Shown here: positions 43,057 through 50,873 of the stretch, one piece after another
Layout: the number at the start of each line of letters is the position of its first letter
Position numbering within the stretch: position 1 is the first letter of the stretch
Source: Limnohabitans sp. Rim47
GTDB lineage: Bacteria > Pseudomonadota > Gammaproteobacteria > Burkholderiales > Burkholderiaceae_C
Length of the DNA stretch: 64,000 nucleotides
Direction of reading: 5' to 3'
NCBI RefSeq assembly: GCF_001517545.1
Contig: NZ_FBYA01000003.1
Span: 253,509 to 317,508, forward strand
Notes under the pieces: model-generated
Database searches by the model: none
What the model saw: the letters and a program-made list of their open reading frames with translations, nothing else
Told to the model about the DNA's origin: nothing
Program-made: the position numbers and the translations under genes

Positions 43057-43989
43057 ATGACTTCTCTCGTTATCGCAGAACACGACAGCGCCTCCATCAA
43101 AGGCGCCACCTTGAATACCATTACCGCAGCGATTGCTTGCGGCGGTGATGTGCATGTGCTGGTGGCAGGGCACAACGCCGCTGCGGCTGCACAAGCGGCC
43201 TCCAAAATTGCTGGCGTCGCCAAAGTCATCCACGCTGACAGCGAATCGCTGGCCCACGGACTGGCCGAAAACGTGGCGGCTCAGGTGCTCGCTATTGCTG
43301 GCGATTACAGCCACATCTTGTTTCCTGCCACTGCGGGCGGCAAAAACGTAGCCCCCCGCGTGGCGGCCAAGCTGAATGTGGGGCAAATCAGCGACGTGAC
43401 GCAAGTCATCTCGGCCGACACCTTCGAGCGTCCGATCTACGCCGGCAACGCCATGGCCACCGTACAAAGCACCGACGCGACCAAAGTGATCACTGTGCGC
43501 ACGACCGGCTTTGACGCCGCAGCCGTAACGGGTGGCAGCGCAGAGGTAGAAATCGCTGCAGCGCAAGCTGACAGCGGCAAGAGCAGCTTCAAGGGCAGCG
43601 AGATCGCCAAGAACGACCGCCCCGAGTTGACGGCAGCCAAGATCATTGTCTCGGGTGGTCGTGCTTTGGGCAGTGCTGAAAAGTTCAACGAAGTGATGAC
43701 GCCGCTGGCCGACAAGCTGGGTGCGGCCATTGGTGCCAGCCGTGCGGCCGTCGATGCCGGTTACGCCGCCAACGACTTGCAGGTGGGCCAGACGGGCAAG
43801 ATCGTCGCGCCGCAGTTGTACGTCGCGTGCGGCATTTCGGGTGCGATCCAGCACTTGGCAGGCATGAAGGATTCGAAGGTGATCGTGGCGATCAACAAGG
43901 ACCCTGAGGCCCCGATTTTCAGCGTGGCCGACTTTGGCCTCGAAGCCGATTTGTTTGCGGCAGTGCCCGAGTTGACACAGGCACTTTGA
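43057..43989 (+). CDS. etfA: Electron transfer flavoprotein alpha subunit
   Basis: 310 residues. The C-terminal FAD domain is clear: SGGRALGSAEKFNEVMTPLADKLGAAIGASRAAVDAGY, GQTGKIVAPQLYVACGISGAIQHLAGM and INKDPEAPIFSVADFGLEADLF. Forms the heterodimer with EtfB. The reading ends 14 bases before a strong terminator. Confidence 0.97.
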   Translation: MTSLVIAEHDSASIKGATLNTITAAIACGGDVHVLVAGHNAAAAAQAASKIAGVAKVIHADSESLAHGLAENVAAQVLAIAGDYSHILFPATAGGKNVAPRVAAKLNVGQISDVTQVISADTFERPIYAGNAMATVQSTDATKVITVRTTGFDAAAVTGGSAEVEIAAAQADSGKSSFKGSEIAKNDRPELTAAKIIVSGGRALGSAEKFNEVMTPLADKLGAAIGASRAAVDAGYAANDLQVGQTGKIVAPQLYVACGISGAIQHLAGMKDSKVIVAINKDPEAPIFSVADFGLEADLFAAVPELTQAL

Positions 43990-44002
43990 GCCATTGGCGC
44001 AC

Positions 44003-44032
44003 AAAAAAGGCATCGCACGCGATGCCTTTTTT
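44003..44032 (+). terminator. Intrinsic terminator after etfBA
   Basis: AAAAAAGGCATC, loop GCACGC, GATGCCTTTTTT. It separates etfBA from the acyl-CoA dehydrogenase gene, which therefore probably has its own promoter or is reached by read-through. Confidence 0.85.
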
Positions 44033-44097
44033 GTAGCCCTTGAGCACAGCTACCGGTTTTTTGGATTTCCGTTTTCAATCTGTTGCAGGAGACAAAA

Positions 44098-45888
44098 ATG
44101 AGCTACATCGCCCCCTTGAAGGACATGCTTTTCAATATCGAACATCTGGCTCGCATCGACCAGATCGCGCAAATTCCGGGTTTTGAAGATGCAGGTCTGG
44201 AAACCGCGCAAGCCGTTCTCGAGGAGTGCGCCAAGCTCAACCAAGATGTGATCTCGCCGCTGAACTGGGAAGGTGACAAGAACCCGTCTTTTCACAATGG
44301 CAGTGGCGTGACCACCACGCCCGGTTTCAAAGAGGCCTATCAGCAATACGCCCAAGGCGGCTGGCAAGGCTTGCAGCACCCGACTGAGTTTGGTGGTCAA
44401 GGCCTGCCCAAAACCATTGGCGCGGCTTGCGGCGAAATGCTCAATTCGGCCAACATGGCGTTTGCGCTGTGCCCCTTGCTCACCGACGGTGCGATCGAAG
44501 CGTTGATCACCGCTGGCTCTGATGAGCTCAAAGCCATCTACCTCGAAAAACTGATTTCCGGCCAGTGGACAGGCACCATGAACCTGACCGAGCCGCAGGC
44601 TGGATCGGACTTGGCCGCTGTGCGCACCCGCGCCGAGCCACAGCCCGATGGCTCTTTTAAAATTTTCGGTACCAAGATCTACATCACCTACGGTGAGCAC
44701 GACATGGCCGAGAACATCGTGCACCTGGTGCTGGCCCGCGTGGCGGGTGCGCCTGAGGGCGTCAAAGGCATCAGCCTGTTCGTGGTGCCTAAATTCAGGG
44801 TCAACGCCGATGGTTCTTTGGGCGATCGCAACGACGTGCATTGCGTGAGCATCGAACACAAAATGGGCATCAAGGCCAGCCCGACTGCCGTGCTGCAGTT
44901 TGGCGACAACGGTGGGGGCGTGGGTTATTTGGTCGGTCAAGAAAACCGGGGCCTTGAATACATGTTCATCATGATGAACGCAGCCCGTTATGCGGTCGGC
45001 GTGCAGGGCATTGCGATTGCTGAGCGCTCTTACCAGCGTGCCGTGCAATACGCCCGCGACCGCGTGCAAGGCCGACCGGTGGATGGCAGCTTGCCTGCAG
45101 CGGGTCCCATCATTCACCACCCCGATGTGCGTCGCATGCTGATGACCATGCGCGCCTACACCGAGGGATGCCGCGCCATGGCTTCTACCGCTGCCGCCGC
45201 TTACGACGCCTCGCACCATCACCCCGATGCCGAGGTGCGCAAGCAAAATCTGGCTTTTTACGAATTCATGGTGCCGCTGGTCAAGGGCTACAGCACCGAA
45301 ATGAGTCTGGAAGTCACCAGCCTCGGCGTGCAGGTGCACGGCGGCATGGGCTTCATCGAAGAAACCGGTGCGGCGCAGTATTACCGCGATGCCAAGATTT
45401 TGACCATCTACGAAGGCACGACCGCGATCCAGGCCAACGACTTGGTGGGCCGCAAGACTGCGCGCGATGGTGGCCAAACCGCCAAGGCACTGGCCGCGCA
45501 AGTGGCTCAGACCGAAAGCGAACTCACCGCCTCCGGCAACGCCGATGCGCAAGCCGTGGCCCGTCGCCTCAAGGCCGCGCGTGAAGCGTTTGTAGATGTG
45601 GTTGATTTTGTGGCGGGCAACACCAAGGCCCACCCCAACGACGTGTTTGCAGGCAGCGTGCCGTACCTCATGTTGGCAGGCAACCTGATGGCGGGCTGGC
45701 AAATGGGCCGCGCTTTGCTGGTGGCACTCAGCCCGCAAGCGCAAGCGCAAGACGCCGCCTTCATGCTGGCCAAGGTCACCACCGCCCGTTTTTACGCGGA
45801 CCACATTCTGTCTAAGGCCCCCGGCCTGCGCGACAGCATCGTGGAAGGTGCTGGCAGCGTGACAGCGATGGCGCTTGAAGCTTTCTGA
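44098..45888 (+). CDS. Acyl-CoA dehydrogenase (about 600-residue type with extra C-terminal domain)
   Basis: 596 residues. Seen: MNLTEPQAGSDLAAVRTRAEP (FAD/substrate loop), the catalytic-base region FYEFMVPLVKGYSTEMSLEV, VQVHGGMGFIEETGAAQYYRDAKILTIYEGTTAIQANDLVGRK and a C-terminal helical domain. Oxidises acyl-CoA to enoyl-CoA and reduces ETF, whose genes lie directly upstream. Chain length not determinable. The start MSYIAPLKDMLFNIEHL at 44098 is the family's and is preceded by CAGGAGA. Confidence 0.93.
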   Translation: MSYIAPLKDMLFNIEHLARIDQIAQIPGFEDAGLETAQAVLEECAKLNQDVISPLNWEGDKNPSFHNGSGVTTTPGFKEAYQQYAQGGWQGLQHPTEFGGQGLPKTIGAACGEMLNSANMAFALCPLLTDGAIEALITAGSDELKAIYLEKLISGQWTGTMNLTEPQAGSDLAAVRTRAEPQPDGSFKIFGTKIYITYGEHDMAENIVHLVLARVAGAPEGVKGISLFVVPKFRVNADGSLGDRNDVHCVSIEHKMGIKASPTAVLQFGDNGGGVGYLVGQENRGLEYMFIMMNAARYAVGVQGIAIAERSYQRAVQYARDRVQGRPVDGSLPAAGPIIHHPDVRRMLMTMRAYTEGCRAMASTAAAAYDASHHHPDAEVRKQNLAFYEFMVPLVKGYSTEMSLEVTSLGVQVHGGMGFIEETGAAQYYRDAKILTIYEGTTAIQANDLVGRKTARDGGQTAKALAAQVAQTESELTASGNADAQAVARRLKAAREAFVDVVDFVAGNTKAHPNDVFAGSVPYLMLAGNLMAGWQMGRALLVALSPQAQAQDAAFMLAKVTTARFYADHILSKAPGLRDSIVEGAGSVTAMALEAF

Positions 45889-46046
45889 CTTTTCCTGACC
45901 GCGGCTGAAGACCATCAGGCCCAACCTTCGGGCGGAGCTTGTTGGTTTTTGGTTTCTGGTTTTTTCATAGGGGCTGGCGTGTCCCCGCGCCGAAAGCCAT
46001 CCCTGTTTCGGTCTTAGACAATTCGTCCACTATTTGAGGAGACCCC

Positions 46047-47000
46047 ATGTCCAAGTTGCCACCCGTTCTGGCGAAGCTGCCATTTCCTGTCATCGCATCT
46101 CCCTTGTTCATCATCAGCAACCCCAAGCTGGTCATTGAGCAGTGCAAAGCCGGCGTTGTGGGCTCAATGCCCGCTCTGAACGCCCGGCCTGCCGCGCAAT
46201 TGGAAGATTGGCTGATCGAAATCACCGAAGCCCTGGCCGCCTACAACGCAGCCAACCCGGACAAGCCCGCTGCACCGTTTGCGATCAACCAAATCGTGCA
46301 CAAGAGCAATGACCGCCTTGAGCACGACATGGCCATGTGCGTGAAATACAAGGTGCCGATCATCATCACCTCGCTGGGTGCGCGTGAAGAGATCAACCAA
46401 GCCGCTCACAGCTACGGTGGTGTGGTGCTGCACGACATCATCAACAACAAGCATGCACACAAGGCGATCGAAAAGGGCGCTGACGGCCTGATTGCTGTGG
46501 CCGCTGGTGCGGGAGGTCATGCGGGCGTCAAAAGCCCGTTCGCCTTGGTCCAAGAAATTCGACAGTGGTTCGATGGCCCAGTGGCCTTGTCGGGCTCGAT
46601 CGCCTCGGGAGATGCCATTTTGGCGGCGCAGGCCTGCGGGGCAGACTTTGCCTACATTGGCTCGGCCTTTATCGCGACCCACGAGGCGCGTGCCGCTGAT
46701 GACTACAAGCAAGCCATCGTCGACAGCAACTCGGACGACATCGTGTACAGCAACCTTTTTACAGGTGTGCACGGCAATTACCTGGCCCCATCGATCCGCG
46801 CTGCAGGCCTGGACCCAGAGAACCTGCCTGAGTCCGATCCGACCAAGATGAACTTTGGCGGCGATGCCAAAAAAGCCTGGAAAGACATCTGGGGTTGCGG
46901 CCAAGGTATTGGTGCCATTCAGGCGGTGGTGAGCACGGCCGAACTGGTGGACAAGTTCAAGCGAGAATATGCAGCCGCCCGCGCCCGACTGGCGCTTTGA
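46047..47000 (+). CDS. Nitronate monooxygenase family flavoprotein
   Basis: 317 residues of the NMO/2-nitropropane dioxygenase barrel: PVIASPLFIISNPKLVIEQCKAG, FMN-phosphate segment VAAGAGGHAGVKSPFALVQEI, then ALSGSIASGDAILAAQACGADFAYIGSAFIATHEA. NMOs oxidise nitronates such as propionate-3-nitronate using FMN and oxygen; some relatives are enoyl reductases, so the exact reaction is uncertain. GAGGAGA precedes the ATG. The stop overlaps a possible ATG for the next gene. Confidence 0.88.
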   Translation: MSKLPPVLAKLPFPVIASPLFIISNPKLVIEQCKAGVVGSMPALNARPAAQLEDWLIEITEALAAYNAANPDKPAAPFAINQIVHKSNDRLEHDMAMCVKYKVPIIITSLGAREEINQAAHSYGGVVLHDIINNKHAHKAIEKGADGLIAVAAGAGGHAGVKSPFALVQEIRQWFDGPVALSGSIASGDAILAAQACGADFAYIGSAFIATHEARAADDYKQAIVDSNSDDIVYSNLFTGVHGNYLAPSIRAAGLDPENLPESDPTKMNFGGDAKKAWKDIWGCGQGIGAIQAVVSTAELVDKFKREYAAARARLAL

Positions 47001-47009
47001 TGGACTCTG

Positions 47010-48197
47010 TTGAAAGTTTGTTTGGATTCGATTCGCGATTTCCCCCCTGCAACGGCCTCCAGCGATGGAGGCCGTTGGTTTTTACTGGATGTGATCAAAG
47101 CCATCGGCTGTGTGCTCATCGTCTGGCATCACCTTGCGGTGTACAGCCCGATGTTCGATCGGGCCATGTGGCTGGCGCCTGATCCGCTTGCTGCGCTGTA
47201 CAACCACGGACAACTGGCCGTTCAAGCTTTTTTGGTGGTGGCGGGTTTCCTCAGTGCCGCTCAGCTTTTGCGATTTGTGCCGGAGAACGCACAAGGCCTG
47301 CCTACCGGCTTTTCGGTGCCGCGCTTGTTGGCAAAAAGGTATTTGCGCTTGGCCATTCCTTTGATGGCGGCGCTCACCTTGACCGTGTGCGTGACGGCAC
47401 TGGTTCGGCCTTGGTATCCGCATGACTCTTTGTCCGATGCCCCTCGCGTGTGGACGCTGGTGGTGCATGCCTTGATGCTGCAAGACCTGATTGGGGTGCC
47501 TGCCTTGTCGGCCGGCATCTGGTATGTGGCCATTGATTTGCAGTTGTTCACCATTGCTTTGGGGTGTGTCTGGTTGGCCGGTCTGATTCAACTTCGGCAG
47601 CCCCGGTTTAATCTGCGAGGGGTGACGGTGTTGTTGTGGCTGGTCCTGTCAGCGCTGTCGTTGAACTGGTGGAATCGTCAAGAGAATCTGGATGTTCAGG
47701 GCCTGTATTTCTTTGGCTCTTATGGCTTGGGCATGCTGGCTTACCGGGTTCGACTCAGTCGCATCACAGCCAAGGGGTGGGCCATCATCTTTGTTTTGGG
47801 ACTGTTCGCTTTGTGGCTGGAACCTCGGATGCGTTTGGGCCTGGCTTGGGGCATGGCCTTGCTGCTGGCGGCCTGGCCATCGACCGGTTCGTCAGTTGTT
47901 GCGGCATCGAGGCGCACACGCTGGCAACGGGGCATTTCAAGCCTGGCACAGACCTCTTATTCGGTCTTTTTAGTGCACTTTGCGGTGAGCTTGCTTGTGA
48001 GCGCTGCATGGTTCCATGCCGATTGGCAAGACCCATGGGCCAATTTGGCGGGCATGTGTCTTTCGTTCGTCTTGTCGCTGTTTGCTGGCACCATGCTTTA
48101 CCGTGCGGTGGAGCACCGAACCGCTACTTGGGGCCATTTGCTTCAGTGGCAGGTGGCGTTTGGTTTGAGCGGCGGGCTAGCGCTTGCGCTGACCTGA
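47010..48197 (+). CDS. Acyltransferase 3 (OafA/YrhL-like) membrane protein
   Basis: About 395 residues with roughly ten membrane helices. The family opening is seen in FLLDVIKAIGCVLIVWHHLAVYSP (active-site-type histidine pair HH), then KRYLRLAIPLM (the R-x-x-R-hydrophobic segment) and SYSVFLVHFAVSLL near the end. These enzymes O-acylate sugars of the cell surface or lipids. The start is uncertain: the frame opens with a TTG at 47010 without a ribosome site, while a well-placed ATG at 46999 (overlapping the previous stop) is in another frame, separated by a run of six Cs. Confidence 0.75.
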   Translation: MKVCLDSIRDFPPATASSDGGRWFLLDVIKAIGCVLIVWHHLAVYSPMFDRAMWLAPDPLAALYNHGQLAVQAFLVVAGFLSAAQLLRFVPENAQGLPTGFSVPRLLAKRYLRLAIPLMAALTLTVCVTALVRPWYPHDSLSDAPRVWTLVVHALMLQDLIGVPALSAGIWYVAIDLQLFTIALGCVWLAGLIQLRQPRFNLRGVTVLLWLVLSALSLNWWNRQENLDVQGLYFFGSYGLGMLAYRVRLSRITAKGWAIIFVLGLFALWLEPRMRLGLAWGMALLLAAWPSTGSSVVAASRRTRWQRGISSLAQTSYSVFLVHFAVSLLVSAAWFHADWQDPWANLAGMCLSFVLSLFAGTMLYRAVEHRTATWGHLLQWQVAFGLSGGLALALT

Positions 48198-48255
48198 GCA
48201 GGGGCTTCGCTGAAAGCGCCGTGTTGGCAACGCAGTCAGCGACGGGCCTCATTCG

Positions 48256-50826
48256 TCAGTTGGCGGATGCGACCTTTTGACCAATGTAGGCCAAAGCCTC
48301 TTCCACTTGGTCGATCAAAATCAGGCACAGGTCACCGGCAGACAGGCGGCTCAAGGCCGTGTCAATCGCGTTGAACTCGCCCTGAATGTCTTGCACATAA
48401 GTGGTCCGCGCAGCACCTTGCAAACCTTCGCGCAGCAAGGCAATGACTTCACCGTCTTCACGCCCGCGCTGGCAGGCGTCTTGGTACAGCAAGACTTCGT
48501 CAAAAGCTTGGCCCAAAATTTTCGTTTGGTCGCGGATGTCTTGGTCGCGTCGGTCGCCTGCGCCGCTGATGACCACCATGCGCTTTTGGGCAGGCATGTT
48601 GTCTACCGCTTGGACCAGCGCCTGAATGGCATCCGGGTTGTGGCCGTAGTCGGCGATCAGAGTGGCACCACGGTAGTCAAACACGTTGAATCGGCCAGGC
48701 ACGCCCTGAATGTCGCTGATGAAAGTGGCCACGCCTTGGGCAATAGCATCCCACGGCACACCCACAGCCCAGGCAGCGCCAATGGAGGCCATGACGTTTT
48801 CGGTCTGGAACCCGATCTGGCCTTGTCGGGTAAGCGGCACTTGGGACAGCGGAATACGGAAAACCTGCTTGCCCTTTTGGGCCACGATGTGGCCGTCTTC
48901 GGTGAATACCACACGCTTGCCTTGAGCGCGGTGCGTGGCCAGCACGGGCTGGTTGGCATCCAGCGCGAAAAAGGTCACATCACCAGGGCAGTGCGGGGCC
49001 ATCGAGGCCACAGCCGGGTCGGCTGCGTTGAGCACGGCCATGCCGTTTTGCTCGACGTTGAGCACAATCACACGCTTCAAAACAGACAGGTCTTCGAGCG
49101 TGGTGATGTAGTTCAGACCCAGGTGATCGCCACCGCCCATGTTGGTCACGATGGCCACATTGCAGCGGTCAAAGGCCAGACCTTCGCGCAACAGGCCACC
49201 GCGCGCGGTCTCGAACACAGCAGCGTCCACATCGGGGTGCATCAGCACGTTGCGGGCGCTGCGTGGACCGCTGCAATCGCCCGAGTCGGTTTGCCGGCCA
49301 TTGACGTAAACGCCATCGGTGTTGGTCATGCCCACGCGCAGGCCTTGCGCCTTGAGCAAGTGCGCCGTCAAGCGCACTGTGGTGGTCTTGCCATTGGTGC
49401 CCGTGACCGCGATCACCGGAATGCGGCCTGTTGCACCGCCCGGGAACATCTGGTCGATCACGGCGTTGCCCACGTCTCGGCCCTTGCCGTAAGACGGGCT
49501 GATGTGCATGCGCAAGCCTGGCGCGGCATTGACTTCGACAATGCCGCCGTTTTGTTCTTCGAGTGGGCGCAAAACAGATTCGCACACCACGTCCACCCCG
49601 CAAATGTCCAGGCCCACCATCTGGGCCGCTTCGACCACGCGGGCGGCCACTTCGGGGTGCACATCGTCGGTCACGTCGGTGGCGCTGCCACCGGTCGACA
49701 GGTTGGCGTTGTTGCGCAAAATGACCCTGCGGCCTTTTTCGGGCACCGACTCGGGCTCCAGATCTTGGGCGTGCAAACGGCCAATCGCGATGTCGTCAAA
49801 CCGGATTTTGGTGAGCGAGGTCGAGTGACCGGTGCCGCGACGCGGATCGGCGTTAACCAAATCGACCAATTGGCGCACGGTGTGCTTGCCGTCACCGACC
49901 ACCAAAGGCGGTTCGCGGCGTGCGGCAGCGATGAGCTTGTTGCCCACCACCAGCAGGCGGTAATCATGGCCGGGCAAAAATTTCTCGACCATCACGGTGC
50001 CATAGCGCTCGGCGGTGGCATAAGCGTTGTCAAAGGCGCTGCGCTCAGTGATGTTGACCGTGACGCCTTTGCCCTGGTTGCCGTCTTGCGGCTTGACCAC
50101 CACGGGCAAGCCCACTTCCATGGCGATGGCCCAGGCTTCGTCAGGCGTTTGGGCCGGGCGGCCCAAGGGCACAGGCACACCGGCTGCGTGCAGGAGTTTT
50201 TTGGTCAGGTCTTTGTCTTGCGCAATCGATTCGGCAATCGCGCTGGTCGAGTCAATCTCGGCCGCTTGAATGCGGCGTTGCTGCGAACCCCAGCCAAATT
50301 GAACCAAGCTGCCATCGGTCAGGCGGCGGAAGGGAACACCCCGCGCCACTGCGGCATCGACGATCGAGCCGGTGGATGGCCCCAAACGCACATCTTCGTC
50401 CAATTCGTGGAGCTGGGCCAAAGCGCTTTCAAGGTCAAACCCGTGACTTTGCATGGCGGACTGGCAAAGCTTTTCGGCCAATTCCAGCGCCAGGCGGCCC
50501 ACAGCTTCTTCAGAATATTGGACCACCACTTGGTAAACGCCGGCCTCTTGGGTGGCCGTGGTGCGGCTGAAAGTGACTGGGCAGCCCGCCTGCGCTTGCA
50601 GAGCCAGCGTGACTTTTTCGAGCGCATGAGCCATCGAAGGTGCTTGGCCTGAGCGGCTGCCCTCTATGGGGCCTACCTCGGGAAAGATGCGGCGCAAACG
50701 TTGCTCGATCGGGTGGTTGGCCGACAGGCTGCGTTCGGCCTCCGGGCAGGTCACGATGGCTTCGATGGCCGTGTGACGGCTCCACAAATTGGGACCGCGC
50801 AGCGCGCGAATTCTTGACACTTCCAT
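48256..50826 (-). CDS. cphA: Cyanophycin synthetase CphA
   Basis: 856 residues. Builds cyanophycin, a storage polymer of an aspartate backbone with arginine side chains, from Asp, Arg and ATP without a ribosome. Seen: N-terminal domain (1-150), ATP-grasp (about 160-460; VVVKPQDGNQGKGV, GGIVEVNAAPGLRMH), then the Mur-ligase-like half with intact P-loop GTNGKTTT at 476-483, ARGGLLREGL, NMGGGDHLG and DYGHNPDA. Start MEVSRIRALRGPNLWS at 50826 is the family's. It lies 47 bases downstream of cphA'. No cyanophycinase gene is in the window. Confidence 0.95.
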   Translation of the reverse strand: MEVSRIRALRGPNLWSRHTAIEAIVTCPEAERSLSANHPIEQRLRRIFPEVGPIEGSRSGQAPSMAHALEKVTLALQAQAGCPVTFSRTTATQEAGVYQVVVQYSEEAVGRLALELAEKLCQSAMQSHGFDLESALAQLHELDEDVRLGPSTGSIVDAAVARGVPFRRLTDGSLVQFGWGSQQRRIQAAEIDSTSAIAESIAQDKDLTKKLLHAAGVPVPLGRPAQTPDEAWAIAMEVGLPVVVKPQDGNQGKGVTVNITERSAFDNAYATAERYGTVMVEKFLPGHDYRLLVVGNKLIAAARREPPLVVGDGKHTVRQLVDLVNADPRRGTGHSTSLTKIRFDDIAIGRLHAQDLEPESVPEKGRRVILRNNANLSTGGSATDVTDDVHPEVAARVVEAAQMVGLDICGVDVVCESVLRPLEEQNGGIVEVNAAPGLRMHISPSYGKGRDVGNAVIDQMFPGGATGRIPVIAVTGTNGKTTTVRLTAHLLKAQGLRVGMTNTDGVYVNGRQTDSGDCSGPRSARNVLMHPDVDAAVFETARGGLLREGLAFDRCNVAIVTNMGGGDHLGLNYITTLEDLSVLKRVIVLNVEQNGMAVLNAADPAVASMAPHCPGDVTFFALDANQPVLATHRAQGKRVVFTEDGHIVAQKGKQVFRIPLSQVPLTRQGQIGFQTENVMASIGAAWAVGVPWDAIAQGVATFISDIQGVPGRFNVFDYRGATLIADYGHNPDAIQALVQAVDNMPAQKRMVVISGAGDRRDQDIRDQTKILGQAFDEVLLYQDACQRGREDGEVIALLREGLQGAARTTYVQDIQGEFNAIDTALSRLSAGDLCLILIDQVEEALAYIGQKVASAN

Positions 50827-50873
50827 GAACCAGGATTCCTGTGATGCGGTAAGGCCGAAGGGCTCGTCGGGTG

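Noticed and set aside
42235..45924. Two long minus-strand frames opposite etfBA and the acyl-CoA dehydrogenase gene
   Set aside because: Both mirror genes with complete family motifs on the plus strand.
45889..46046. Terminator after the acyl-CoA dehydrogenase gene
   Set aside because: Only a weak CCAAC/GTTGG stem with a long loop before a T run; too weak to list as a feature.
48277..50652. A 791-codon plus-strand reading frame opposite cphA
   Set aside because: Antisense shadow of cphA; His/Val/Gly-rich with no recognisable domain.
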